Source: Mesorhabditis belari (Eukaryota; Nematoda; Chromadorea; Rhabditida; Rhabditidae). Taken from it: 64,000 nt of DNA. The position numbers and the translations under genes were made by a program. Below, in pieces: positions 1-11,225 of the stretch (positions are counted from its first letter, which is position 1; each line of letters begins with the position of its first letter). The DNA lies in contig CAUEEP010000732.1 in the NCBI GenBank assembly GCA_958450365.1, positions 496,001 through 560,000 on the forward strand, read 5' to 3'. Below the pieces are notes generated by a model that was given only the letters and a program-made list of their open reading frames with translations, had not been told where the DNA came from and did no database searches.

Positions 1-3000
1 CATCCCAAATGTTTCAGCTTCCGTCATTTCATTGTCGTTGGTCTTCAACTAGCCTCCTATTTAGTGGTCGCTTATGCAACGAGCTTTGAGATGGCGATTT
101 TGGGTGAGGAAAAGCCGTTGAGCATTTCTAGTTAGAATCTTGGTTTAAATTATATATTATAAACTAACCGTAGGTGCTCGATTTCAGGAGTTGGTTTGGC
201 TTCATTTGGATCAGGAATCGGAGAGACTACCTATCTTTCTCTTTCCTCTCATTTCCCACCCTCTACAATCGCCGCCTGGTCATCGGGAACTGGAGGAGCT
301 GGGGTTATTGGTTTGTTTATAAAAGAATTTCAGAGGAAAACGAAGTTTGATGAGTCGTTTCTCTAATTGGTATTTCCAGGCTCATTCTCGTACGCTTTCT
401 TGACCGAACCTCATCTTGGAGGCCTATCACCGAAAAATGCTCTCTTGGTGATGCTGGTAAGTTGTAGTTGAAGAGTTGGATGAAACAAAGTGATCAGTGA
501 AACAAAAATTGTTTGCAGATAATCCCTGTCGCATTCGCTGTAGCCTATTGGATCGTTCTACGATTTCCGACCACCGTTTATTCTCCAAAATGCTCACCAA
601 ATTCGTGGATTGTTCCAGCGGTGGGTTTTGGTTGATAAAATCTAAACTTATTACTATTAGTAACTTCATACAACTACTACTCCTTGTTTTTAAATCTTTC
701 TTGCTTTCAGGGCTATGATGGAACCTCAGAGAAAAAGAATGGAGCAAAGGATCCGATCACCGGAGAACCACTTCTAGGTTGGTTGATTTTGGTTTTGATT
801 AGTCTAGATGTGACGTCCATAATTGACTCTATTTAATAACGGATTTTCGTTTTTCAATCTCAGACGAATCTCAGACAATTCATTAATAATATACAATACT
901 TTATGAAGCTTTAGAAACAACAGAAAAAGTCCATCGTGTGCCACAGAGAGTTTTGAGCTTCTCGGAGAAAATCTCATTGATAAAACCGTTATTGAAATTG
1001 ATGATTCCACTGATTTTCGTTTATTATGGAGAGTACTTGATAAATCAAGGATTGGCAAGTGCTCACTAGTCAGAAATTCACTATTTTCAGCTTTAGACTC
1101 AATTAATCTACTTTGATTGTAAAAGAGGATTCAATTTGACGAAGAGTAGTCAATATCGATGGTATCAGGTAGAAATATGCCAAAAGTACTGTATTGTATT
1201 AAAAGCACTATAAGAATAGTATTTACATGACACAAAATTCAATAAAAACTAGGTTCTCTACCAAGTCGGTGTCTTCATCTCAAGGTCATCGGTGAAATTC
1301 TTAGAGTTGCCGCTTGGTGTCCTCTACTTGTTGCCTATTTTGCAAGTAAGCAATTATTTCGATTTACAAATAAACTAACTAGTCTTTTGAACTTCTATCT
1401 GCTAGAGTCTATCAAAATATTAGCTATTAGCTGGATAGACCTGGATAGACCTGGATAGACCTGGATAGAGCTGGGTAATTTCGTTTTAGATGGGCAACGC
1501 CGTCTTCTTCTACTTCGAGGCGCGATACGCTTTCTTGCCACACATTTGGATAGCTTTCGCTCTCATTTTAATTGAAGGTCTTTATGGTGGATCGAGTTAT
1601 GTAAATACGTTCAATTGGGTACACAAAAATGTAAGTATTCTCTAGTATTTTTCAACAAAAATATGAAAGAACAAAAAACATTTATGAATCTATTGGGTTA
1701 GTGAATTGAATCATGATATCATGATAGATCAAAGGAGATCAAAACTGGTGATGAGTTGCGGTAATGGGATTGGGGTTCTCTGTACCGCATTCCTCACAGA
1801 CTTTCTTAAGCTTTAGCTTATCCACTAATACATCTTCTGAATCTTTTTTTCTTTATTCTATACAATTGAAGTTTTTGTACGATAAGGCTCATAGTTTTTT
1901 TCTTTTCTTTTCTAAAAGATGAATAATTTGGAAAAGTTACCGTAATTTTCTTTCAGTTTTTGTTTGATCGCAATGAATCGATGATCAAAATGGTGATTTG
2001 ATTATCAATCGCGAAGCAGTTGAAGCTAGGATTTACCCCATTAAATGGGACAAAAACTGAATGAAAATTATGGTAGTGTTCTAGATTACTTAACTTTTAG
2101 TATTGGGTTGGTGAATTGAAAACTGCCGGCTATTGTCATATGTGACAGTTTGAGCACTTTCTTCAAAAGAAACCCATTTTGGTGTCAATGGAAAAGTTGT
2201 AGAGAATCAAAAATCAAGCTTATATCCAAATTTTCAGAACGATTCAAAAACTGGTTTTCAAGAAATGCCAAATGTTACGAATTTTCACAAAACTTGGATT
2301 TTAAGCGAAACTACTAAGTGTATCTTTTTGGAAATTTGGCTATAAGCCTCATTTTTGATTCTCTACAACTTTTCTATTGACACCAAAATGGGTTTCTTTT
2401 GAAGAAAGTGCTCAAATGCTCAAACTGGGACATCTCCAGTCCTCCATTTTTGAGTCTCACACTTGTCTCACACACAAACCAAAATCCTACCACGAAAGAG
2501 GAATCCGCAAATTGCCTGTAAAAGGGGCAGAAGTCGTCAATAATAATGGAAATTATTTGGAATCAATTGATGGTTTTACGTTGAATAAATTTTAGTTCAA
2601 AGTTCGTCATTTTTCAACTCACCAACCCAATAATAGCAATGATTCTAGATTGCACCAGATGTGAAAGAGTATTCTCTTTCAATCACATCAATGTCCGATT
2701 CGTTTGGAATCGTTTGTGCTGCTTTTTCGGGAATTGTGGTGAGTTATAAAGAACAAATGATCCAAATGAGTTTGAAAAACTTTTTTTGCTATCTTTATAG
2801 TTCGATTGAGCTGATTTTTGATATTACTTGGATACAAGAGAAAAGAAAACTAATTGAAACTAATTAAGCTAAAGATAAGCTAAGCTAAGCTAAGCTAAAG
2901 ATGAGCTAAGCTTTCATTTCCATGTAGTGTAAGAATACGAATTTGACTTTAATGTAAAGTCCGTGTCAGTAAAGTCAGTTAATCGGTGACATAAAAAGTC

Positions 3001-3039
3001 CTTTAGGTGCACAACTTCATTTGCGATCAGCTCACTTAA
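1..3039 (+). CDS. cln-3: CLN3/battenin family lysosomal membrane protein, 5' end outside the window
   Basis: Multi-pass membrane protein of the CLN3 (battenin) family, which acts in the lysosomal or endosomal membrane. I read eleven exons: up to 103, 188-310, 380-456, 519-620, 711-777, 915-1054, 1097-1168, 1253-1345, 1490-1630, 2649-2738 and 3007-3039 (TAA). Family signatures run in order: ASFGSGIGETTYLSLS, WSSGTGGAGVIG, YYGEYLINQGL, SSQYRWYQ, GVFISRSS, EGLYGGSSYVNTFN, SITSMSDSFGIV, and the C-terminal VHNFICDQLT, matching the family's LPLHDFLCQLS-like end. Phases agree across every junction. The intron after 1054 has a GC donor (GCAAGT). The intron 1631-2648 holds a 528-bp inverted-repeat element. 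The N-terminal membrane segments lie left of the window, so the first exon boundary is uncertain. C. elegans has several cln-3 paralogs and I cannot say which one this matches. Confidence 0.93.
1433..1475. repeat. short tandem repeat in CLN3 intron
   Basis: Four head-to-tail copies of a 10-bp unit (CTGGATAGAC), the last diverged, within the intron between the exons ending at 1345 and starting at 1490. Confidence 0.8.
2103..2630. mobile_element. Family A fold-back MITE in CLN3 intron
   Basis: A 528-bp non-coding palindromic element. It starts TTGGGTTGGTGAATTG and ends with the near-complement, flanked by TA on both sides (2101-2102 and 2631-2632). Related copies lie at 11995-12520 and 43784-44302. 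The arms pair over most of their length, for example around CCATTTTGGTGTCAATGG. TA target duplication suggests mobilisation by a Tc1/mariner-type transposase, which is an inference. No transposase is encoded. Confidence 0.85.
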
Positions 3040-3997
3040 CGTTCATCAATCAAAAAATAGTTTTTTTTTGAATAAATATTTATTTAAAGCTATCGAAGTT
3101 TAAAGTTTAATATTTTTATTTTTTATAATACCAATTTTCACATTTTAAACTTTTACAGGGGTGCCTTATTTATGATTGTTGTATCACGTCACTTTTTTAT
3201 ATCACATTCAAAGTTTATTAAGGATCTTTTTGTAGGTTTACAGGGAAAAAAAAGAGGGGGAGTGTGGTAGAGGGTAGAGAGATGTCCACCTAGTCCCCCC
3301 CTAGGGGGCCCCCACGTGGTTGGTCCCCCCTTTTTTTTTTAGTCCTTGGGGCGGGGGGCGACGTTCTTTTTTTCCCCTTCTCCCCTCCCCGGGTGGGGGG
3401 GGGGTTAAATTTTAAAGCTTTAAAAAGATCAATTAAAGCTTCAGACTTTCAATTAAAGCTTTAAACTGTTCTTTTTCAATGACCAACAACAACAAAGTCT
3501 GTACCAAAAAGATTTTCGAAAAAGATAGACGTATTTTTATTGTATTTTTGCAATCAAAGCTATGAATTATTAAGTAAATTATTGTTTTTGCACCTTTCAA
3601 ATGAATTCTGCTTGACGGAATCGTGAGAACTAATAATTGAACGTTTTCTCTTCCCTCCCCTTCTCTCAGCCTCCCCCTCTCATTTTTCTGTTTTGAACCA
3701 AAGAAATTACTTTCCAAATTTGATTAGTTGATGTGGAATTGGCATTTAAGCTTTATCTGAGCTTTATCTAAGCTTTATCTCAGCTTTATCAAGCTTGATC
3801 TAAGCTTTATCTAAGCTTTATCAAGCTTGATCTAAGCTTTATCTAAGCTTTATCTAAGCTCTATCTAAGCTCTATCTCAGCTTTATCTAAGCTTTATCTA
3901 AGCTTTATCTGAGCTTTATCTAAGCTTTATCTAAGCTTTATCTGAGCTTTATCTAAGCTTTATCTAAGCTTTATCTGAGCTTTAACAAAATTTCCTT
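3040..3997. other. Intergenic region between CLN3 and the Sre-type receptor
   Basis: No gene seen. It contains the CLN3 3' end, a stretch of G/C and A/T homopolymers at about 3245-3420, and an array of an 11-bp unit (3746-3985). The open frame at 3433-3717 on the minus strand has no coding features. The upstream promoter of the Sre-type gene must lie here but no specific motif is recognisable. Confidence 0.6.
3746..3985. repeat. Minisatellite, 11-bp unit AAGCTTTATCT
   Basis: About twenty head-to-tail copies of AAGCTTTATCT with variants (GAGCTTTATCT, CAGCTTTATC). It ends only about a dozen bases before the proposed ATG of the Sre-type receptor, so it sits in that gene's promoter or leader. 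Confidence 0.9.
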
Positions 3998-5605
3998 ATG
4001 CTTTACTACCCGATCTTGAACGAAACGTGGAGCCTTTTAACGGCGATTTTCTATGATGGAGTTTTCTTGATGGTAAGCTTCTTGAAATCAATCAATCAAT
4101 CAATTAGATTATTCAGCTTTATATAATCAAATAGTTAAATATGTGATTAGAAAAGTTTTCGTTGAACAAATATTGTAATATTTGTAAAGTATTTGTAAAG
4201 TAGTACTCCAAAAACAGTTTTCAGACAATTTGACTCAAGAAAAGCCCAAATTCAGTGCCTTCATTGATTCTATTTTTGACTTTAGGATTGTATACTGTAG
4301 TCAAAAGAGTCAAAAGAGTCAATATTTTAATTTTATAGTCAAAAGAGTTTAATTTTGACATATAATTACTTGTCTAATTAGAAATCACTGCTTTACTGTT
4401 AGAAATTAAAAGTTTAGCAATTAATCTACGGTTTTCTTCAAATAGAAGACGTTTCTTATACAATTTTTTATCTTTTTACGCCAATTTGAGCCGTTTTCAT
4501 GAAAATCTAAGCGCATAAACTCGTTTTGCAAATAAAAGCGAATAAAAAGGAATTGACTGAACAGATTGTTCTAAAAATTTGGCTATGGATCTAACTTTTT
4601 ATGTTCTATCTTTTATCTATTGACATCAAAATAGGTTTCTTTAGACGAAAGTGTCTAAATCGCTTAATCAGGCGGTTGCCGCAACGGAACAACTAACGAG
4701 GGGGGCTTTCTAGCTGGATTTTTTGAGGCCGAGACCATGACGCTGTGGCGCAGTCGGCAGCACGTTTGTCTACAACGCGGACGATCCGGGTTCGACTCAC
4801 CGTATCGGCATTTTGAATTTTGTTCAAAAAACCAACTGAAAAACTAACGAGGGGGGGGGGCTTTGGAGCTAGATTTTTTGGGGACGCTGTTTTGGGGAGC
4901 AATGACGCTGTGGCGCAGTCGACAGCACGTTTGTCTACAATACACACGATCTGGGTTCGACTCGCCGTATTGCCGCCGGACTTTGAATTTTGTTCAAAAT
5001 AGCTTTTTAAATGAAGTGTTCAAAGACTTATATGACTTATATGAAGTGTTCAAAGACAATATTAGAATTATTTCCAAACATTCAAATCTAATATTATTAA
5101 TTCCAAACATTCAAATCTAATATTATTAATCCCAAACATTCAAACGGAACCCACTCATTCGTTCAGAAAGATCGCGAGACTTCAAGCATTGCCAAAGCTA
5201 TCTGTATCACCGAATATTCAATTCATTTGAGCACTTTTCTCATCAATCTGATCTTTATCAAAGCTTTGAAAAAATCCTCAAATTTCCACGCTAATTTCAA
5301 AAGGATTTTGTTATTCACGGTGAATTGCCTATCAATTCATTCAATCATTCGCCCACTGCAAGCTCTTTTTCAATTTGGTTTTCTACCAATTAGACGTAAG
5401 TTTTTTTTTCTTTCTTTCTAATTTTCAAATTTCTATTCGATTTTCTTTCAGATTCTCTAATCCTTGACATTTTCATGCTTTTTCTGGGATTCACAAGGAT
5501 TTTTGTGGCATGTATTATCGGGAATACAGTAATTGTGGTGGTTATTGAAAGGTAAAGGTTTAAGAAGAAGAACTTGATCGAAAAGATCAAGGATTGTAGA
5601 GGGGG

Positions 5606-5670
<65 letters not shown>

Positions 5671-5808
5671 TTTTAAAAAAAAAAAAAAAAATAAAAAAAA
5701 AAAAAAAAAAAAAATATTTTTTTTTTTTTTTTTTCCCAAAAAACCCGGGCGGAAAAAAAAAAGAAACAAAAAGAATTTAGAAAAAAAAAAAAAAAAAAGG
5801 GGGGGGTT

Positions 5809-5843
<35 letters not shown>

Positions 5844-8451
5844 TTTTTTTTTTTTTTTTTTTTTTGGAATTTTGGGGGGGGTTGGGGTTTGTGGTGTTTG
5901 TGTTTGGTTTTGGTTGTTTTGGTGTTGGTGGTGGTGGGGTGTGGGGGTTTGGGGGGGAAGAACTTGTCAATTTAAAGCTGAGCGAACACTGAGCGTAAAT
6001 ATTATTTGCTTAATTAAATGAATTGCTGAAATCTTAGAATGCTGGCCACTTATTACATCAAAAACTACGAGCAAATGAGTCGTTTCCATATTTCTCGATG
6101 GTTGATAATTGGCACTTCACTCTCATCACTCAATATTTCGATTATCGGTGTTTTCGGTAGAAAAATTTGAACTCTTATGCATAATCGGGACCCTAAAATA
6201 AGACAGATTTTCTTCTTTTCTCAGAAACTTTGACATTTTACTCATAGATATTTTCGAAAATGATATTAGCAGGTGATTTGTGGGAAAGTTTGTTCGTACA
6301 TTTCTTGGAATGCCTCTGATTTTATATGGCTTCTGATAAATGAGAAAAGTGATCAGTTCTGAGAAATTGGGAAAAGGAATTATTGTAAGTTAATTCGCAG
6401 AACACAAGCTTGTTTATGTTAAAGATACTGAAGAAGTTATTTGAATAGATTAAGTTAAAGATTGAGTTAAAGATATTCAGTTAAAGATAAGGTTAAAGAT
6501 AAAGTTAAAGCTTCAGTTTCAGAATAAGGATAGAATATTCAACTAAAACTAGTCTCTGCTCTATCTAATATATATAAGAGAGCTCTGTATGAGCAATTTC
6601 AGTTAAAGATTGAGTTAAAGATTGAGTTAAAGATATTCAGTTAAAGATTGAGTTAAAGATTGAGTTAAAGATATTCAGTTAAAGATTGAGTTAAAGATTG
6701 AGTTAAAGATATTCAGTTAAAGATTGAGTTAAAGATTCGGCTAAAGATTCAGTTAAAGAATCAGTCAAAGATAAAGTTAAAGATAAAGTTAAAGATAAAG
6801 TTAAAGATAAAGTTAAAGATAAAGTTAAAGATAAAGTTAAAGATAAAGTTAAAGATAAAGTTAAAGATAAAGTTAAAGATAAAGTTAAAGATAAGGTTAA
6901 AGATTCAATTAAAGATTAAAGATACTTATCTCAATAAAGAATGCCAGAAAGTGAAACTGACAATACTTACCGTAAATACTGTAATAGTACCCCACCCCCC
7001 TCGTACAATCGCGTAGTCGCAAAAGTTTTTTTAGTATTTCATTTTTTCAAAGCGCCCGTACTTTCAAAAAATGCGTCTTTAGTATCAAAAAATAGCTGAA
7101 ATTCAGGGCTATTTTTTGATATTTAAACGCACATTGTAGCTTAAACCAGTCTCGAGAAAAACTCGTTCAAAGCTAGACTACACAACACTCCGCACCGTCA
7201 TTATGGGGGTGGGGTACTATTACAGTATTTACGATCCATATCAAGAGATACTCATCGTCATTATACAACTGTTTCAGCAAGTGCTCAACTTCGATTTGAA
7301 ATTGCTTGCCTTTGCGTCCCGTTTTATCTAGTGATGATTGCCGGTTTTCTATTTGTAAGTAAAAGTAATACTTGTAATAACTTTAACATATTCTTAGGGT
7401 TTTTATCATTTTACATCAGCAAACTCGAAAGTAATGGAGCGCATTGAAAAGCTGACAATCGAGAGTGGAGGATACAATTTAGCGACAAGATATCAATTAG
7501 AGGAAAATCTCAGATCGTTGAAGGTAATAAAAGTTCGGGGGAAAAAAGAATCGATTGAAGGAGCTCATTTTTTTCATAACTGAGCAAGCAGCAAGCAAGC
7601 CATCAAACGTAAACATGGCTGTAACTTTGTCAAGCTTTGTCAACTCCATTTTCAGCTCCTTCGCAGTTTCGTCACCTGGGGAGCCTTTGCGGATGTGGTG
7701 ATGAATTTGTGGATCTGTTACGCACTCGTGTTTTTCGATGAGCGGCAAATTGGTGATCAGATTTTGATGGCAATTTTTGAGCTGATAATTGCCAGGTAAG
7801 AAAATGATGTCTCATTTTTTTCTTCAATTCCTTTAAGTTGTTTATTCGCTTTCACTCCGATTTGTTTATTTTCGGTGCCCGATTGGAGGAGACTCTTCAT
7901 AATGGTGATATGGAGGTGAGTTCAGAAGTTCTTCTTCGTATAAAATTGTTATACAGTATGAAATTCATTGAATAAGGATAGAATAATCAACTAAAACTAG
8001 TTTCTACTCTATCTAATATATATAAGAGAGCAATGTCTGTTTGTCCGTCTGTCTGTCTTGTCTGTCCGTCTGTCCGTCTGTCCGTCTGTCCATCTGTCTG
8101 TCTGTACAGGCAATTTCTTGTCTTTGACCAATAAAGCTAAAACTTCTTTCGAAAACCTTAGAATATATAGTGGTTGTGCCATTAAAAATCAAAAATTAAA
8201 AGTTGAGTGGCACCAGCGGGAGTCGAACCTGGAAACCCGGAGACCCCTGGACCGTGCCGTAGATAAGCGCGTTCCCGACTGCGCCGCCAAGACGCAAAGG
8301 CTGAGACAGAAAAACCCGGTGTCAAGCTGGTTGTATTATAAAATTGCTTTCCAGAAGTGAACCGATTCGACCACTTGAATGCTCAATCTCCATTGTTGAC
8401 AGGGCACAAGAAAGAGATTCATATTTCGCATATTACATGAAATCTTGGTAG
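3998..8451 (+). CDS. Serpentine chemoreceptor, class E (Sre)-type 7TM GPCR
   Basis: Nematode G-protein-coupled chemoreceptor, presumably in the cilia of sensory neurons. Nine phase-consistent exons: 3998-4072, 5167-5395, 5452-5551, 6038-6156, 7278-7354, 7398-7523, 7656-7795, 7838-7915 and 8355-8451 (TAG). Diagnostic features are FHANFKRILLF after the first membrane segment, ERMLATYYIKNYEQ before TM4, the cytosolic YNLATRYQLEENLRSLK, and a C-terminal tail with QERDSYFAYYMKSW, all resembling Sre receptors. Class Srab is the nearest alternative. Introns carry tRNA-like sequences, a poly-A/T tract, a long minisatellite and a family B element. The reading frame is intact throughout. The stop lies 32 bp from the stop of the convergent Srt gene. 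Confidence 0.82.
4395..4680. mobile_element. Degenerate piece of a mariner-like MITE (family D relative)
   Basis: In intron 1 of the Sre-type gene. It shares an ordered set of short matches with the family D element at 13130-13650: AGCAATTAATCTACGG, a CTATCTTTTATCTATTGACA stretch and AAGTGTCTAAATCGC. It is too diverged to define ends. Confidence 0.5.
4739..4971 (+). repeat. Two tRNA-like sequences with pol III A and B boxes
   Basis: Two related units at about 4739-4806 and 4904-4971. Each has an A-box-like TGGCGCAGTCG and a B-box-like GGGTTCGACTC separated by about 40 bases. The T stems have mismatches and the flanks do not form a 7-bp acceptor stem, so these are tRNA-derived repeats or pseudogenes rather than working tRNAs. 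They lie 165 bp apart inside intron 1 of the Sre-type gene. Confidence 0.65.
5597..5955. repeat. Homopolymer-rich low-complexity tract
   Basis: About 360 bp of long A and T runs ending in G and T runs, in intron 3 of the Sre-type gene. The pattern (A runs, T runs, then GGGGGG and GGTGTT stretches) does not resemble a normal microsatellite and may be partly a sequencing or assembly artefact. Confidence 0.7.
6440..6925. repeat. Minisatellite, 12-bp GTTAAAGAT-type units
   Basis: Imperfect then near-perfect copies of units such as GTTAAAGATTGA and GTTAAAGATAAA, in the intron between the exons ending at 6156 and starting at 7278. It is interrupted at about 6530-6600 by a unique stretch also found near 7975-8030 (AGGATAGAATAATCAACTAA-type). 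Confidence 0.88.
6967..7233. mobile_element. Family B fold-back MITE, copy 1
   Basis: About 265 bp with inverted ends CCGTAAATACTGTAATAG and CTATTACAGTATTTACG, and GC-rich sub-terminal CCCCACCCCC and GGGGGTGGGG. Copies 2 and 3 are at 18456-18723 and 29086-29354. It is non-coding and lies in the intron just upstream of the exon starting at 7278. Confidence 0.88.
8037..8112. repeat. TGTC/CGTC microsatellite
   Basis: Runs of GTCTGTCTGTC and GTCCGTCTGTC in the last intron of the Sre-type gene. Confidence 0.8.
8206..8290 (-). repeat. tRNA-like sequence (leucine-tRNA-like layout)
   Basis: On the minus strand a GGCGCAGTCGG A box is followed by a long variable region and AGGTTCGACTCCC. The 3' side ends GGTGCCA as in some tRNA-Leu genes, but the 5' side lacks the pairing TGGCACC, so it is probably a tRNA-derived pseudogene. 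Confidence 0.55.
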
Positions 8452-8483
8452 AATAATAAATTCATCTTCTCTTTAGGTTCATT

Positions 8484-11225
8484 TCAAGTCAGAAAATTTT
8501 CTGCAGAATAAACTTTGAACTTCTTCTTTGCTAGCCCGAAGATGAGCACCACTTTCGAGCGAATTGTTTCATTGAAAGTCAAGTAGATTACGGCTGGCAT
8601 ACCTAAAAGGTACTATTGTACTGGATTTTAAAAAAAAATTTACTTAAATTCAGATATATCGTATTTTCTCTAATAGTAGTGCACCCTAAGGGTCGCCTAA
8701 ATTGCTTGAAATCTTGAAAAGCGGTTATCAGAACCTATCGATGTGGGGTCGGAAAATGTAGCTGACAATGAGATCTAGCGGGGGATTTAAGTGTTGAGCT
8801 TCTGCAAAAGCTTGGAAACCGTAAATAGTCATCAACTCGGCGCACTACTATTAGAGGAAATACGGTACCTGAATTCTCCCGTTTACAGCTTATTTAATGT
8901 CACGGAAAAAAGGGGTGCTGTATTTTCTCTAATAGTAGTGCACCCAAAGCTTCGCCTAAATTCCTCGAAATCTCGAGAACCGCTTATCAGAACCTATCGA
9001 TGTGGGGTCGGAAAATGTAGATGACGATGAGATCTAGTGGGGGATTTAAGTGTTGAGCTTCTGCAAAAGCTTGGAGACTGTAAAATAGGCATTAACTCGG
9101 CTCGCCGCGTTGCACTACTATTAGAGAATACGGTAATTTATTATCAATTTCTTACTGTGCATCATAAACCACGAGAAATCCCCGATATGCATCAAAATTG
9201 GCATCCAAGAATTGTTTGGGAGAAAGCCCAGTATAGCCCAAATTGTTGTTGAAATGAAAGTAAAGAAACAAACGAGAATCGCTTGTAAAAGGATCTAGAA
9301 ACAGTTGATGATTGAAAAATTGAAAAATTGAAAACTAATTGAAAACTAATTGAAAAACCAATTGAAAAAGCAATTGAAAAACTGAGTGAAAAACCGATTG
9401 AAAAACCTTTTTCTTATATGAAACCATCTTCAAATTGTATGTTTTCTCCTTTCTCCATTGGAAGAAATAAATGAGAGTACAAGAAATGGCCAAAAATGAA
9501 GCGATAAAGATGTTGAAAATGTTTTGTGATGTAACATCGTACTGAAAAAGAATCGAGTTTTTCAAGATGGACCAGTCAATGCTTCTGATTAGTCAATGCT
9601 TCTGATCAGTCAAGGCTTGTGATCAGTCAATGCTTCTGATCAGTCAATGCTTGTGATCAGAATGCTTGTGATCAGTCAATCCTTCTGATCAGTCAATGCT
9701 TTTGATCAGTCAATCCTTCTGTACAGTCAATCCTTCTGATCCGTCAATCCTTCTGATCAGCCAATCCTTCTGATCAGTCAATCCTTCTGATCAGTCAAAC
9801 TCACCTCATGATTCAAATTCCCGGCAATCAGTGGCTGAAAGATCCACGCACCATAGCCAGCATTGAAAATAACTGGATGTTGAAAAAGAAGAAAGCAAAA
9901 TCCGATTGAAATTGAGAGAAGAATCAAAAAAACGTTCGATTTCCCTGCAAAAAAAATGATTCAAAGTTTAAATTATAGCTTACTTTAAACAAAAATCCCT
10001 TCACTGGACTCCCGGCAATATCCAGTAAACGATTGAACATTAAAAGGGCAGAAAGTAGACAACTTGTGTTGAATAGAACTAAATTTTGAAGCTAAGAAGT
10101 TGACAAGAAGTTGACCAACAAGTAGTCACACCGCCAACACAATAGATCAAGACGGGAAAATCGCAAAATGTTGCTCCAACAGCGACAAAATATCCGGAAA
10201 GATCGGCACAAAAGAAGAGATTAAGTAGATCGACAATTCCTAGAAAATTTCAAGATAAGAATCTTGAATATTTTGTTTTGTTTTTTGAAAGAACACTGAC
10301 CTAATGCAAACATCAGCTTGAAGGCGCAAAATTTGAGATACTCCTTCTGGCCGATTACTGATAAAGAAACAATGTAACCTACCTAAAAGACTAGGATTGT
10401 TTAGACAGAATTGAAATGTTACTTAAATCAAAAGGGTAGATTTAAAAGGCTTTTTGAAGGATTTGAAGGATTCTTTCAATTGAAAACAGATTTAAATAGG
10501 TGAGCGCGAAGACAGTTTCCCTCCCGCGCACTACAATGCTTCTTTGAAGAGCTAAGTGGCTCTGTTCAGGATGGTTTAGGTGTAGAAATGCTTTTAGAGT
10601 TTCAGCTTTAAAACAATATATAATAAGTCCGATTTCGATCTAGGTTTTAGCTGAAAAGTCGAGCGTCTTTTGTAAAAGTGTGAGGACTTTTTGAGCACCC
10701 TGTAAAACCTGAGCCACAGCTCCAAGAGTGATCCACAGAATCCCAAGTGGCACATTCCCTTCGTGAACTCCATTTGACAAGCCAGGATTATTTGAACACA
10801 GGTTTAAATAGGTGAGCGCGAAGACAGTTTCCCTCCCGCGCACTACAATGCTTCTTTGAAGAGCTAACTGGCTCTGTTCAGGATGGTTTAGGTGTAGAAA
10901 TGCTCTCCAGAGCTTCAGCTTCAACATACTATATAATAAGTCCAATTTCGATCTAGGTTTTAGCTGAAAAGTCGAGCTTCTTTTGTAAAAGTGTGAGGAC
11001 TTTTTGAGCACCCTGTAAAACCTGAGCCACAGCTCCAAGAGTGATCCACAGAATCCCAAGTGGCACATTCCCTTTGTGAACTCCATTTGACAAGCCAAGA
11101 TTATTTCTGAAACTCTGAGTACTCTTGGAATTCTTAAAATGACAAATTTTACTTAAAAACTCAACAAACCTGCAAGAATATTTCGGATTATCTTCCAAGC
11201 TATTATAATACCAAAAAGTGTTCAT
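8484..11225 (-). CDS. Serpentine chemoreceptor, class T (Srt)-type 7TM GPCR (cluster member A)
   Basis: Nematode Srt-type chemoreceptor on the minus strand. Exons, 5' to 3', encode MNTFWYYNSLEDNPKYSC, GNVPLGILWITLGAVAQ (TM1), SVIGQKEYLKFCAFKLMFAL, GIVDLLNLFFCADLSGYF then GATFCDFPVLIYCVGG (TM2-3), LLMFNRLLDIAGSPVK, HPVIFNAGYGAWIFQPLIAG, IYFFQWRKEKTYNLKMVSYK, AILVCFFTFISTT, and finally GMPAVIYLTFNETIRSK, ending TGA at 8484. The IMF-LGI-D motif, the FC-P-LIY motif and the NR motif after TM3 fit Srt. Exon 2 is duplicated (10801-11100 and 10493-10800). Only the upstream copy keeps a TTTCAG acceptor. A 17-bp minisatellite (9590-9800) fills one intron. All other exons are open. Confidence 0.85.
8658..9134. 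mobile_element. Two tandem family C MITEs
   Basis: Copies at 8658-8866 and 8919-9134, each starting CGTATTTTCTCTAATAGTAG and ending CACTACTATTAGAG plus AATACGGT. Their interiors are homologous (TCAGAACCTATCGATGTGGG in both). They lie in the last intron of Srt gene A. The same ends flank a captured Srt exon at 15899-16110. Confidence 0.82.
9590..9800. repeat. Minisatellite, 17-bp unit TGATCAGTCAATGCTTC
   Basis: About twelve imperfect copies in an intron of Srt gene A. Variants have CCTTCTGATC or a deletion of the GTCA portion. Confidence 0.88.
10493..11100. repeat. Tandem duplication of Srt exon 2 and flanking intron
   Basis: Two direct copies of about 305 bp (10493-10800 and 10801-11100). 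Each contains the intron landmark TGAGCGCGAAGACAGTTTCC and the exon encoding GNVPLGILWITLGAVAQ. The copy at 10801-11100 is preceded by a TTTCAG acceptor. In the other copy that position reads CTGTGTTCAAAT, so it should not be spliced. Confidence 0.88.

Noticed and set aside
4739..4971. Functional tRNA genes
   Set aside because: A and B boxes are present but T stems mismatch and no acceptor stem can be drawn.
8206..8290. Functional tRNA-Leu gene
   Set aside because: The 3' half is convincing but the 5' acceptor strand does not pair with it.
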